Shown piece after piece: positions 31,568 to 45,044 of a DNA stretch of 64,000 nt. The stretch lies in assembly GCF_000002995.4 (NCBI RefSeq), contig NW_025062285.1:515480-579479 (forward strand). Direction: 5' to 3'. Every line of letters starts with the position of its first letter. Position 1 is the first letter of the stretch. The stretch comes from Brugia malayi. Its lineage: Eukaryota > Nematoda > Chromadorea > Rhabditida > Onchocercidae. The translations under genes were made by a program, and so were the position numbers. Under the pieces are notes generated by a model. It searched no databases. It was not told the DNA's origin and saw nothing but the letters and a program-made list of their open reading frames with translations.

Positions 31568-34500
31568 TCAAAGAGGATTACTATCCCAAATACTCTCAAT
31601 AAACTCAATTTTTGACATAAGCAATTTGTTATCAATATTTTTCTGAGGTTTTTTTAAAGCCATATGAATAAACACTTGAAGGCCATCTGCAAAAAACTTG
31701 TGTTGTGGTGAATTGACTACATGCTGGAACATCTCCAATAAGGCCTGATGCGTACTTCGAACCAGCACAGTCGATAAAATGCCTCGCACGAACTGAGTTG
31801 TTATTTTATCAATGACACCAAATTCGATTATCTGAAGCAAACATTCAATATTTGAGTCCCATCTTCTCATTTTCTGGATCTCGCTATATCAAAGGTAGAA
31901 TAGATAAGAGATTTTTTTTCTTTTTGAAGAGCTTGCAGTCAGACCTCACTTTTCAATCACCCAAATGTTTTCATCAGCATAATATTTGACTAACAAATTT
32001 CAGCTATTGATAACCGCGCTCCAAACTATCAAGGAATTGCCTTTACACTTCATACAGTGGTCATTTGGAAAACAATGATTAAATATTTTAAATCACATCT
32101 CCTTCAAGAACCATCAGATCTAATTCCATGCAGACTTACCACGTTTGATAAAATGATTTCAAACATTTAATTCATCATTCATCTTTGCATCACTCTCAAC
32201 AGTACGCGATTTTTTTCATTCTTTAATAAACTCAGGAAAAAAAATCCATGCGTGTATTAATTTATTTCCACAATATTGTATTAGAAATAATATGCGAAGA
32301 TCGTTAAAGATAACATATAAATACAAACTACCTTTAGTAAGGTAATCCCAATTGATCGTTTAATCATTAGATCAATGATAAGCAATGCTAAATTTTCACG
32401 CTGCAATTCACTTATCTGTGATAAAACTTTGATCCGATCCCACAATGCGTACTGTGTAGTAAGCTGAAAGAAACCTTTCCTAATTTTAAGTCTATGGATC
32501 TTTGACCAAAATGTTTTCGAAATGCAAAATCTTGTGCACAAAAACCTACAACTTATTTCAAATCAAGTATAGCTTGTTTAAAAAAATTCTCGGACAAAAG
32601 TTCAGTGCAAAATTCGTTACCAGAGCAACAAAATTTGTTGTCTATTAAAAGGTCCGAAAAACATGTAACCTTTCCGCAAACAGTGCTCAAAAATATATAG
32701 AATTCGGAAGATTTTTCCCAATAACCAGCATTGAATTACTTATATTTGAATTAATTCTTTATGACTAAATATTTATAGTTCTGAATAAGAAATGCCCCTA
32801 AGTGCAACCACTGTTTTATAGATTTTCAGAAAAAGATTTAACAGACAAACGTATACTGGTCCATTAAAATGATAGGAAAAGCTACCTTGAAACGTTTGTG
32901 ATAACAGCACAGACGATCGATAATAGCAGCATAAAATGCATTATAAGTAGTCTCTAGTAACGCGCAATGAACACAGATGTGCACTATTTCCCTTTCCTGC
33001 TGTCCCTTGAAAGAAAGTCTCAGCAGTTTCTCAAATGCATCCATTTCATTCTGAAATTGGAATGGTTTACAGTTTGAAGATAATTTAAATAGTAGGAAGA
33101 TTGGTTTAAGGTTGTACATATGCAAATCTGGAAGGCAGTAAGAATTTAATTAGATGATAAATGAAATCAATATATGATAGAAAAGATTGAAGGTTTACCG
33201 TTGAAGACATGATAGTGCAAAAAATGTCACGCCTAATCGCTGTATTCATTTTGGCTCTTTTCGCAAGTTGCAGTAAAGATGCACTGAATTTTAAAGTTTG
33301 TCCAATGAATTTCTCATCAGTTTTGTTTACCGGCACTGAAGCAGTTGGAAACCAGGCTGAACCAACAAGCCACCAACGTCCACGTTCGTCTATGTGCATT
33401 ATGTCATCTACACTCATTGGCAACTCTTTTTCCTTGTCCAATTCTTTAATGCAATAATTCAAGTGGCCCATTTTATATAATTTTTTTACTCCTTTGCATT
33501 TGCATTCGTTCTATCACCTTACATACTTAAAATCTTGCTCACATCTGATACTTTGTTCATTTCAATGTTAAAGTCGAGTATTATATATGGAGTTGATTGT
33601 TCTAGTAATTATTAATAAATTAAAATTAATAAATAAAAAGTTAATAAATTTTCGATAAAACAAATGACAAAACAAATACAGTCACTAAAAGTCACTACAA
33701 TTTTCAAAACATGCAATTTTGTGGATCGTCAGCAGTAAGCACGGTAAACGATATAACGATACATACTTCTTGTTAATCCGCGGAAAATATTCACGTAATG
33801 AGAATGCATTGCAGAATCTACTATATCCGTAAATTTACGAACATTCGTATTCTTTATTGCGTTGATTTCATCCACAATATAGCGCAATTGGCATCTTGAA
33901 CAGATAAATACTTTAATCATTCATGCAAGTTTTAATGTAAAATAGAACTCCTGTATCTCATGATTTTTTGATTTTTAGATTCCTGATGATATGAGATAGA
34001 GGAAAAGCTTGTCTTCCTTACAAAACGATTAGTGTTAATATTTGATCGAGGTATTTACGTTCTTAGAGATGTTTCTGGAAGATGCAAGAAGAATGACTGT
34101 GTTTCTGTTATGCACTTTTGCAAAGCATCCATATCTCTGCTCCTCATAGTATTACCACAATCTATGAAAGAGAAGTTAAAAAATCATAGCTATATTAATC
34201 AATTTTTTAATCTGGAGACAGCATAAAATGTAAAGCAATAAGAATAGTCCAAAAGTGAGAGATAAAAATCAAAAGCCAATTTATCCATGTGTTCCTAACC
34301 AAAAGATTACATAATAATTCGTAGCAAACCATGGAGAAATTGTCTTTGCATGAAAAATATGTTATTCTTTGAAATACGAACTTACAACTTAAAAGAGCTT
34401 TGAAACAGGTAAAACATTTGTCATTGATCTGTTCTCGCAAGTACTGCATAATTTCAGTAATCATGATAACTTTGATGACCTGCAAAAGTAAATAATTAAA

Positions 34501-36789
34501 ATAATGTTTCACCTACAGATTTTTTGTTAACAGGACATTTCAACAATTTACACCTATTTCAATTTATGATCACTAACAAAAAAATCATCAAATGAATATT
34601 TTATGCGTCACAAGTATTATTAATAATAACTCGTCATTTGTATATCCCAGTAAATTAGGTTTTTTAAAATATTTCAAAGTCATGATGAAATATTTTGTAA
34701 AACTCACAAAAGCAAAGACATAAATTAGTAATAAAACAGCACCTTAAAATTATACAGCTCAGCAAGCAAAACGGTGAGGTTTTCAAGAGATTTACCCTCT
34801 GGCAATGCAGCAACTGTTTCCAAAAGTTTCACAATGTAATTCTCGACAAAATATGCTGCTAAAAGGAAATGAAATTTCACATCCTAGAAATCTGAACGAA
34901 ATAACAATTGGAGCCACCAAAAACCAGTTAAAAAGAGTTTAACTTGAATTTTTAAAATTAAGAACTTTAAATTGAAAATTTCTATCCCAGCTTTATCCTA
35001 ATTACCACTTCAGACGGCTCTTTTTGTTCAAATACCACTTTGTAAAACTGCTGGAAACAAAAACTTACAAACTTCTACAGAAACTGTTGTATGAATAAGA
35101 GCAATAAATACTGCATATTCAATGATGAGACGATCCGGCAAGCGATAACCCACATCAACACTATTTGTAATTTCAAAAAAAAGCAACTGCTTTACTTCTG
35201 CAATAGCGGATGTTACAGTGAGCAAATTTATAACAGGTGCAAAAAAGTGGAATTTAATTTTAAAACATCAAACTTTACCATTATGTCCTTTGCGAGCAAA
35301 TATATCGGAGAACACTTTTACAGCACCCACCAATGTATGTTCATTCAGTCGGTTGATCAGACCTCGCAAAGACTTTTTTAATTTTACATGTTCTTCTGTC
35401 TCTAAAAGCCCAGCTTTCTGTTCCAGTTCATTGAGCTTCTCTTTAGCACATGATTTTGAAGATAAAAATTGCCCTGTTTTCTTATTAATGAGACGACCAT
35501 AAATATCTTCTTCCGAACTCGTGCCAGCATTTTTTTCATCCTCTTTGTTCTCATCGATTTCAGTAACACTATTCTTCTGAATCTGAACACAATTAATCAT
35601 TGAAATTATTTTCGAGAATCAAGTATGACGACAGACGTCAAAAAACTGATACATTAATGTCATAATTATTCATCATTTAGGCAGAAACAAACTTCTGTAG
35701 ATGCTGGCAAATCTCTTTTCGGAGTGCACGTTAAAGCACTATTTTCATGCATACTTCCACTGCTGTCTTTGCTCTCTTCATCACTTAACATTCCACTATT
35801 ATACATATTAGGACAATTGTCTCCGTCAATATTGCTATATTGTAGTGGCTTTGAATCACATATTTCGAGAAGATCTATAAGGGTAACCGAGTTAATAATA
35901 TAAACTGTGATTTGCACTAAAGCCCTTTTTCGGACAATAAACTTATCTTAAATTCAAGTTAAAATCCAAAAAAAAGTAGGGTGTAACGGTTGTGTTTGAC
36001 AAGTACAATAAAATACGCACAATCCAATCCTTCGGTGCGGAATACTTTCGGCATGTTTTTGCTTTTCCGTTTATTATAACCGAGGATTCGTTCATAGCGA
36101 TGAATTTCCATGTCATCTTCATCAATGCCTCTTATAAGTTCTTCTCGCTGTCGTTTCATCTGAACAAAAAGGACTTATAATCAATTAGAAATTTTTTAAA
36201 TACTATCAGAAACAGAGAAAGATAGGCATAACCAAACATTTAAATTAATTGTGATTTAAGATGGAACAGAACGCATACAACCTGAAGTGCATCACACATA
36301 AAAAATATGATAGACGACACCATTAAATTTCATGTATGCATAACACACTGAATTTAATCTCCAACTTCAAACACACAATTTGCACACTAAAAATACTTAC
36401 ACTTTTCTTTCTACGTCTTTTGACATTCTTTTTCTTGGTTTGTACCATTTCAACAACGTCATTTTTCTGGCCACTCATGGGATTTTTCTCTTCCATAATG
36501 ATATCATCAACCTGCAATAAAAAAGGAAAAAGATAATGATGACTGTAAATGACAATTTATAGGAAGTCAAACATATAAAATGAAAGATCAGAGGAGGAAA
36601 TGAAGACGGACACAAACGGACACAAAAGAAAACGAAAGAAATATTAACCCTTCTATGAGAATTATATGCAACTCGGCGAAATTTTTTGCTTTCTTTTTTA
36701 GTCTTTCTTATCATTTTCCGTTTACATTGGCATAATACATTATCACCAACAGCCATCACGTTTCGAATTTCTTTAGCTAAGCAATACAC
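31568..36789 (-). CDS. nom1: Nucleolar MIF4G/MA3 domain protein, NOM1/Sgd1 type
   Basis: Ribosome-biogenesis factor; the family works in the nucleolus on the small subunit and, in human, targets PP1. Fourteen exons join in frame, 2,253 bases or 750 residues plus TGA: 36789-36649, 36511-36401, 36159-36021, 35874-35693, 35582-35279, 35197-35069, 34858-34743, 34479-34386, 34161-34059, 33894-33767, 33443-33199, 33050-32886, 32463-32332, 31831-31568. The N-terminal part is very basic (Lys/Arg clusters). Family landmarks are ERILGYNKRKSKNMPK with GLDYLLEICD, then EEDIYGRLINKKTG, the MIF4G segment GYRLPDRLIIEYAVFIALIH, then GRWWLVGSAW, KMNTAIRRDIFCTIMSS, and the MA3 part DAFEKLLRLSFKGQQEREI to YNAFYAAIIDRLCCY. 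Human NOM1 has 860 residues; the 5' end here is probably incomplete. Confidence 0.9.
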
Positions 36790-37060
36790 CTGAAAAAAAC
36801 CTTAATTAAGGTTTGCTAATTAATGTTATCGATCACTAAATAAAAACGTGGGGTTTATTACCATATACAAGTACATATATGCAGATATTTATAGAAAGTA
36901 ATTTAAAAATAGCAATGCCGAATATAATTTAATTCGAGATTCGGTTTAAAATTCCTTTCTGCATTAAGTTTAGCGGAGCAGAAAATCGAGGGATCAAAAA
37001 GCCTATACATATCTTGTAATTTATTAATTTTTTTTTTGCGCCGACTTCACTAAGAAACAC

Positions 37061-37061
<1 letters not shown>

Positions 37062-37141
<80 letters not shown>
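37062..37141. repeat. (AC)40 microsatellite
   Basis: Eighty uninterrupted bases of AC. Long Cys-Val frames on the minus strand are artefacts of it. Confidence 0.98.
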
Positions 37142-37149
<8 letters not shown>

Positions 37150-38366
37150 GAACCACTGACGATAAAGGCAAGAAACAGCAAATTGGTAGACGAAATCACT
37201 GAGCCAACCGAAAGCTGAACTGTCAGTGAGGGGAAAAACAAGCATGTCAATCAGGTATGCCGGAAATGACTGGCCCGTCCATACAGCAATTGCGGGTGCG
37301 AATGGGGTTCTTCCGTGTACGTTGGGCAGAGGGATTAACCGTGCATTTGGTGATTTCAACTAAAACTGAAGAAATTACACAAATCATTTTCTGAAGAAAT
37401 TACACAAATCATTTTCTGTCCATACCTTCTGCTTAACGTAATTAAGTAACTGAAGTACTGAAGTCTCGTGACGTGAAGAAGTCGGAAGTAGTGAAAGTCA
37501 TGAGTATAGCGGTGATATAAATGAAGCGAATCCGGACGGATCCTCTGCATTAAGCAACATTGGTAGATTCTTTCACAAATCTTAGTCTACGAAGTCAAGC
37601 CTTATATTTGTACACAAATACAAGAACTTTCCTCTCGTAATTTGTGACGTTACCTTGACTGCTCCATGCATCATGAGTTGGATGACGAGGCATTTGGCTT
37701 TCCTTCAAATAATTTCAGTTGAATTTTTTTTTATTTCAACAAGAAACTATAACAAATTGTTTACACAATTATTTGTTACAATCAACATAATATTAGATCA
37801 GAATAGTACCATCACATATGTCTCAATTTAGCAATGATAAGCGATTCAATACCATATGTGTTCATTTAGAAAATGAATTAAATTTATTTTATTTATCAAA
37901 TTATTTTTATTTTCGTTTTTTTCTCTAATTCTAAGTTAAAATTCTGCTCAAAAAAGGCATTAAAATTTTAAAAATCTGACTTGAAAATTCTAACAAAACA
38001 ATGATAAATATAATCATTTTAAAACTTATCATAAATTATACCAAAAATTAATCTTAAATTCAAGATAACATTTCATAATTTTGTTAAATATAATTACTAC
38101 TTTTGCTTAAAAATTGGAAATTCTTAATTTTTAAGAAAGTTATAGTGATTCCCGCCGTTTAATCGGGCTTGGTAAATTTCTTCGTTTTATATTCAAGGTA
38201 CTGAGCCGAAATCAGAGACAGTAAAGCCTGTGCGAACCTCGAAATAAGTTATGAAAAATATGTATGAAAATAAAATATGTTGCAAATGTTTTTCATTTAA
38301 ATAATTCACATGAAATGTGTGTAAATGAGTGTCACGTTGTTTAATGTAATGTATCATTTATCTTAC

Positions 38367-38440
38367 CTTCTTCTTCTTTCCAATTATTCTGCTTCTCTTC
38401 TCTTTAGTGGTTAAAATATCGGAAACCAGTGCATATGCAA
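38367..38440 (-). CDS. Probable 5' exon of the NOM1-type gene (partial)
   Basis: A minus-strand open stretch reads QFAYALVSDILTTKEKRSR followed by IIGKKKK and ends at a strong donor AAG|GTAAGA. It ends in phase 0, which fits the phase-0 start of the exon at 36789 (VYCLAKEIRNVMAVGD), and it has the Lys/Arg-rich character of the family's N-terminus. No start codon is visible in it, so a further exon would be needed. Its upstream border is uncertain. Confidence 0.4.
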
Positions 38441-40599
38441 ACTGTTTCCGATCTGATGACCAGTCGTGTTGCAATCGTTAATTTAATCAGATTTTCCTTT
38501 ATAAATAAAATATAAGGAATAGAGTGGGCATCACTTCGACTTCCACAATTACTTCTTGTTCTATTATACTCGCTAATGAAAATTATCTGGAAGTACTTCA
38601 GCACTGCACACCACGTTCAGGTAAATCTCTCTGGATCAACGGATAACACCTCTCCAAAGAAGAGAATCAGTTTAAACTCTCAAAACAAGAATAAAAATTA
38701 TAAGAAAGCCTGTGCGAGTTATCTGTCTCCTTTATTTTAATTAGATAATCAATTCCCTTAGTCCTAAGTTGATTATTTAGGTCGTCCGAAATATCAGTAA
38801 ATTTTCTCTTTGTAAATGAAGCCAATATAATACTCAATTGTAACTATCCGCACAGTAGTTCGAACACTATCGGATTTTCATAATTGAATGGAAAATTTGT
38901 TAGTGTTGTATTGCATGGATCAAACTGTACTTCACATCAAAACCCGATTGGTATTCAGAGGAACTATCCTCATCCTTTTCCTAAAATCGCAGATCTAATT
39001 TAATCATTTAAAATCATACAAAGTGTGCTCTTACATAAAAACAATTTCAGAATAAATTTCCGTGCATTCAATATTTTGAAAGTTCGAAGAAGCAAATATG
39101 GCATGTAACTAGCTCAATAAATTCATTTCCAATTCATGTTTACCTCAAAAGAAGAAAGAAAGAAAGAAGAAATCCTTAACTGACAATATGTCCAATAAAT
39201 TGTCTGAAATCATCCATGTAACTTCTTTGGTAATTTCAACATCACACTTGATGAAAATACGTCGAAATGCTAATAAGTTGCAAAATGATAATTAATTAAC
39301 ATTATTTATTCAGCTTGAATTCATTTCAACTCCAGAAATCAAAAATCTAGAAGATAATATATCCATCAGACATGATATGACCTTTTTTCGTATAACTAAT
39401 ATCTTTTTTAACAGATTGTTAGGTTACGCTAAAGCTAAATATAATAGTTAACATTTTCCACACAGATTCTTATAACTTCATCACAATTACAGCATTCAAC
39501 AAGACTAAAATAGTTTTAATTGAATAATTGAAATCTTCTAAAAACGAGGAATTTGAATTTCTTTTTGTATTGCTTCTTTCCTCTCACTAGAAGAAAAAAC
39601 AGTTACTTTAAAAGTTCCTTCAAAAAAATATATTTTTTTTTTCTGAAATGTCTTGTTCATTTCGCAATTTCCTTAAAAAACCACACAACTAAAGCAATCT
39701 ATGTATCACTATAACTGTTATCAGTATAGCTATCATTGTGACCGTTATCATTATCATTATACTTGACTATAATGTCATTTATCATCGTTATGTTATTGCT
39801 GTTGTCTTTGCTGTAAATAACAAATCAAATCTAATGTGTCAATTTCTTTCCAATATTAGCTTTTGTTCAAACTAAGAAAAATGCTAAATATTTGCGCTGA
39901 ATAATCATTAAGTTCATTCAACAACTAATAAATGAATTCTGCATGACATAATGCATGTTGTAACTCAGTTGAATTCTCAAATGAATTCTCAAATGCTATC
40001 CGATGATGAGAAATGTGCACGAATATTATTCAGAACAATAATTTGTTACTCATTTCGAACTTATTTTTACTTCGAAAATGACTTATACTTAATAATTAAT
40101 ACTTAATAATAAATACTTAGTAATATGTCCATTAAAAATAACTTCAATTTTATGCTTACATAATGCTAAAAAAAATACAAAGTGACGTTCATTAAACTAT
40201 TGATAGTGATTGATTTATTAAAAAAATAAAAACTCTGGCTCATGTTGTAGTGCAACCAGTAGTGGTCTAATTTTCGTCTTCATCCATTTTAAACCACTTG
40301 ATGTATTCAGCCTTCACCTCACAAATTTTTCTGCATGTTACCAATACTTAATTAGCGTAAATTTCTTGTCGTACAATGTTTGTATTATGAAATCAATACT
40401 TGGATACAATTCTGGTATTCAACATCGGAGAAAGAAGTGGTGGATATTTTGCAGTAGTGTCTGTAGATCTAATCCAGACATTTATATACCGAATTATTGC
40501 TGCCACAAGGAAAGTTTTTATTGATGCATCAGAATCCAAATGATGTGAGTAATGTTGCCAGTAGTACATCACTATCTATGCTGTCAACTATTGGCCTTG

Positions 40600-40912
40600 A
40601 TTGTGATACTTAAGGAAATATTAAATGGATTAGAGGAGTTATACATATACAGCAAAGAAGAAATTAAAGCTCAGTTTCCAGTGCCCAAGGAGAGCCAAAC
40701 TGAGAAATTATCAGATGTATTAAACAAAAAAAAACCTGATGATGGAAAAGATGCAAAGAAAAAGAAAAAACAAACTGAAGAACAACTAAAAGCACCGGAC
40801 AAAAGCGCAGTAGTCGAGAAGGTTCTGGTGGAACAACAAGCACTTCTAGTCTAAGGAGGATGAGAAAAAGAATTAGAAGGAGAGGATATGATTATCATGT
40901 GGTAACTAATTA
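40600..40912 (+). pseudogene. 3' end of a VirB6-family gene, Wolbachia-type (broken)
   Basis: Bacterial-looking coding remnant. One frame gives an acidic-to-basic low-complexity stretch (PDDGKDAKKKKKQTEEQLK). After a frame change near 40825, another frame reads GSGGTTSTSSLRRMRKRIR and RRGYDYHVVTN before TAA at 40910. A Gly/Ser-rich segment followed by this Arg-rich, YDYH end is what I remember of the C-terminus of Rickettsiales VirB6-like proteins. The next frame downstream also looks like VirB6, and in Wolbachia several virB6 genes stand in tandem. The frameshift makes this a nuclear relic, not a gene. Confidence 0.55.
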
Positions 40913-40972
40913 AAAAGATGTTTTAAATAAAGTTTTATAAATTTATTTCTATATTTGGGAAAAGTTTAGATA

Positions 40973-42660
40973 TTGCAATTACGCTTAAGCAAATTTTGGT
41001 TTAGGTTACTACTTCTTGCAGCTTATGTGCTGATAACAGGTTCTGAAAGCATGATATGCCTTTTCCAAGATATATATCTGCAGACTATTTTGGTCCTAAA
41101 CCTATTACAATTGGTGTTCATTTTCCAATCGGTCATAATGCGTCTTTTCCAGGTGATGGAGAGATTATTGATCCTGATACTGGCGAAACTAATTATGTTT
41201 TTCAGCATAACCAAGTGGTGAAATGGAAAGATACTGGTCTAGAAGCCAATGGAGATGATTTAATAGTGCAAGCTAATGGTGTATGGACATTTTGGAGTAA
41301 TAACAACAAAAGAGAATCTCAACATAGTTACACTTTGCAAAGTTTGGAGCAGCTAAAACATGCAACCAGATTTGAAGGTGGACAAGGTGATAATAGTTTG
41401 TCTAACTTTCACTTGATTTATAATGATTATAAACCTAGTACACCACAGAACATTTCAAATAATCTTAACGCAAGTTGCACTGTGAGTTGTAACTGCATTA
41501 ATAAAGATGGTACAGTGTCACGTGGGGCTCTACGTTGATCTACCAAAGGTTATGGCGCTTATCTTCTATTAAAATCAGGTGGCAATCCTAATGCAAGTCT
41601 GAAATTAATACGTAATCCTTCATTTCCCACTGTACATTTGAGTTACAACTCTACGGCAGAAGACGGAAGTGGACTGTTTACTCTAGAAAGAAATAGCACT
41701 AAATTAAAGGACCAAAATTGTGATACAGTGAAATTAAAAAAAAAAGAGATGGAAAATATACGTAAAAATATTAGACAGATATTACTTAGAGATAATGTAG
41801 GTGGCTACACTCCTCTGAATTTTTGAGTGGAGTGCAGAAGCCAAATTACCTTTGGATTTTTTTGATTATGATTATAACTGTTTAAAATGTGCATTATTGA
41901 TTAACGAAAATTGTGAAAAGCATTTTGACAGTAAAGATGCTGCAGCTGCACAAGCTGTGTCACGAGCTTTGACAATTCTCTTCTTTCTTTGCTTGCTTTA
42001 TTCACAGTAATCTCATCACTTTTTTATCTTTTTGGTATGATACGAGAAAGTAAGCATAATATGCTCCTCATCAGAATAATTAAAATCACTCTAGTAAAGT
42101 ACTTGTATCGTATCTCCGGGAAGCTTCAAGTTTCTTCTATGATCATTTTTTTATTTCATTCGTTAAGTTAAAACCCTTGAACAACTGCTAAGTATAATTA
42201 CTAATTTTGCTCCTAACACGAACACCGGAAGTGTTATATTTATGGAAGATATATTTAACAGATTTTTTGCTTACTCAGTTTGGAAAAAGTTTGCGGCATC
42301 CTTGCATTACCAAATGCGGCAAGCATTCTTATAGTACCACCAATTTTTCACAGAGATCGTCTTACATTTCCTTTGTTCTGTTGTATGCCTACATAATATT
42401 TCTTTCGGGTTTTTTTTTTTTCTTTTTTTTTTCACTGTTTTTAATCGCTATTTTATTTTCACCGCTAAAAAGCTTGAAAATTGGGTAAAATGTTGTATTA
42501 GTTTCTGTTTGCAATCAATTATAATATTTACCTTATTGTCATTGCTATAATGAATATCTTTTATAGACAGTTACGTTTCACTTTATGCTAAAATAAGTGG
42601 TTTGAAGTGAGATTTTTGTAACATCGATAAGCAGTACTTTGCTTGGGCAAACTACTGGGT
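40973..42660 (+). pseudogene. VirB6-family type IV secretion gene, Wolbachia-type (broken)
   Basis: Reads as one long bacterial membrane-protein gene with several frameshifts and stops. A signal-like start (SKFWFRLLLLAAYVLITGSES) is followed, after a one-base shift near 41060, by ISADYFGPKPITIGVHFPIG and by a 160-codon frame to 41538. Further in-frame pieces are GYGAYLLLKSGGNPNASLKL (41550-41620), the frame at 41638-41826, then LPLDFFDYDYNCLKCALLIN and KDAAAAQAVSRALTIL (41830-41975). Hydrophobic pieces such as FMEDIFNRFFAYSVWKKFAA follow at 42235-42300. The layout (lipoprotein-like start, extracytoplasmic part, membrane core) fits Rickettsiales VirB6. Identification is from memory and needs a search. 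Confidence 0.6.
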
Positions 42661-44250
42661 TAAATTTCAGTGCCCTACTCTGCTGGAGAGGGTTGCCCGC
42701 TGGACAAAAACATAGAGAGGTAGAAGTAAGCAGAGATATCCCTCTCCCACCCGATCATACTAAAAATGTACATCAATTCATTCTCCTTCTTTCAACACAG
42801 TCAATCTCTGACTAAAGATAATCCAGCAGACCGTTATACAGCACGAAATGACACTATAATTGATGATAGTTACAGTGCAAAAGACCTGACTGATATTCTA
42901 CTGTTGATTGACAATAGAGATAGATGGTGGTAGTGAGATAACATTAAGAAAGGTGCAGAAATTGTGAGGAAATAATAGGCGACACAGTGTGGCAGAAAGG
43001 TTGTAGAATACTGGAGATCCTTGATTCCAACAGTGAATACTGTCAGATTGCGAAAGCTATCAAGAAAGTAGCGACTACCAAAGGGTGCAAGACATACAGA
43101 GAGGTTAGGTTATTCAATCAATGCAGAAGAGATGTTTATATATTCTTAATGCTCTCATACCAAGGGTAGAGGGGAGGTATTGGGACATGTCATTGATAAG
43201 AGAGCATTTGGGGTGGTAGAAGGACAGAGCAGTAGAAGGTGACGTGGGCACATGTGTTGATTGTGTAGGGAAGCATGGCTGTAACCATGATGTACTTTAT
43301 AGGATAAAGGGATCAGAGAGAGAGGTGTAAGGATAGAGGTGGTGGTACACTAGGTTTAAATAAGTTAGGAATCTATCGAATGAGTTAATGGAAAGAGATA
43401 TATCGAATGAACTAACTAAAGATAGAAATTGAGTGGGTAGGGATAACGATGAAAGGTAATAAAAAAAATTTCAAGGTTTTCGATTATAAACTGCAACAAG
43501 ATGATTATGGTGGTAACATAAAGTTAAATGACCATGATGACATTTTAAATGCGCGCAGTGCAAGAGTGAACTTGGATAACACTAAGCAAAATGATAGTAA
43601 TATTTCAAAGCTAGATAAAGGTCTTAGTGAGAAACTCGTAAATGATAGAGGATTGTTGTCTGAGTTTGATCGGAAAGATGAAGAAATTGTGCAGGAAGAG
43701 AGATGTCTAATAATTAAGCTGCTTGATGTTTTAAACAATCTTGATGATCTTGTAAACATTGAAAGCAAAGATCTATTAGAGGTTAGTTTACTGCTGTCAT
43801 ACCTTAGCTTCATCGAGAGAAATGAGACCAGAATTTTAATTTAGCAGAATTTAAAAGTCTATTTATCGAAAAAAGGGCATCTGGTGGGAGATATAGCGAT
43901 GAAGAATGTAAAAGCTTTCCCAATAACTCAAACAAAATTAATACTGTGATTAAGTTGGAGTTAGAAAGAGAATCGAAGGATTAACCGATGATGGAAAGAA
44001 TGACCGTGATGACTTGCAGGTTGAGATTGCTCATGCAATTGATATAGTTGATCAGTCAAAAAAGTGATTGATTGATCTTGTCTTGTGTTTGACGTAAACA
44101 ATTCTCGTGGTGTCTTCTCATTAATCTGCTGACATTATATATTATTGCGCAAGAAAAACCGCCAAAGGCAAGCATTTAGCTGCACAGCCAATCTATGAGC
44201 ATTGTCCAAAAAGCAGTATTTAACATATTTGCAATTTGAATATATTTCGT
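42661..44250 (+). pseudogene. Degenerate coding islands, probably Wolbachia-derived
   Basis: Short plus-strand islands interrupted by stops: NDTIIDDSYSAKDLTDILLL (~42845-42905), WQKGCRILEILDSNSEYCQ with IAKAIKKVATTKGC (42987-43169), GDVGTCVDCVGKHGCNHDV (~43240-43300), and a 131-codon frame at 43449-43844 rich in Asp/Asn/Leu. I do not recognise the proteins. Their position between VirB6 and pyrE relics and their bacterial look suggest the same transfer. The piece 43449-43844 is the only one of length and could be read as a separate remnant. Confidence 0.4.
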
Positions 44251-44358
44251 TTATTCTATTTGTGCAAGTGTTTCTTTTTCATTCAAGTTAACCCTTGGCC
44301 TAAATGTGTCTGGTATAACATTTTCCGGTAATTTGCTATTCTTCCTTTTTTTGGCCAT
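44251..44358 (-). pseudogene. Small basic reading frame, possible Wolbachia remnant
   Basis: 35 codons from ATG 44358 to TAA at 44251, starting MAKKRKNSKLPENVIPDTFR and ending in LNEKETLAQIE. The N-terminus is basic. It looks like the start of a bacterial protein cut short, but the family is not recognised. Confidence 0.25.
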
Positions 44359-44699
44359 GCTTTAGTTGATATTCCATCATATAAGACTCAATTTTGGAAG
44401 ATCAACTTTTGGTGGATATGTGATTGGTTTATCACATAATGTATTCTTTGAATATAAGCCGAGCTTTTCCTCAGCACTCAGCATTTTCTACCTTCAAAGT
44501 CTTATTCTCTGCCTTTAGACCTTATCCCCTCTTTTCAATCTTTCTAATTTTGCTTGTAACTTTTCTATTTTCCACTTCAGTTCTAAAAGATTTACCATAT
44601 TACTTCACTTTCGCTCTATCGTTATCTTTTATACTACCCATCTCGTCTATCTTATTATGCTACTCCGCTGAATGAATACTTTTAATTTCAGCATTTTCT

Positions 44700-45044
44700 T
44701 CCTTCATGAAAATAGCTGACACACGACTACAAATGACACATTGACACACTCTAAAAGGGAAGAATGTAATTCTAGTCTCTTTTTTTGTTACTTCAGTGCT
44801 TCCTTCTCCTGTCATACCAGTACCATTTTCTTGTCATGCTAGTGTTTTCGTTTGTTCCTAAATTGATTCAGCTATAAATACTAAGAAATTTACCAAATAG
44901 AAAAAAAGGTAAATGAAAACCCCGTAGTTGGCTAGTTATCTATATGTATCCCAAATATTGGCGTTTTCTATTCTAAACGCTATGATTCGGCTATTTTTAT
45001 GCAACTAACCTAATGTTAAGAAACTTATCTAAGCAGGAAAAAAA

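Larger units (their letters stand above)
36790..40540. other. AT-rich region upstream of NOM1-type gene
   Basis: If the exon at 38.4 kb is real, 36790-38366 is an intron that contains the (AC)40 microsatellite. The rest, 38.45-40.54 kb, is very AT-rich and shows no gene, RNA or transposon that I can support. Confidence 0.5.

Noticed and set aside
36929..37359. Cys-Val repeat frames
   Set aside because: Translation of (AC)40 in the reverse direction.
41023..41214. Minus-strand frame in the bacterial insert
   Set aside because: Antisense of the VirB6-type relic.
43449..43844. An intact nematode gene
   Set aside because: No introns, bacterial-looking context, decay on both sides; treated as part of the bacterial relic.
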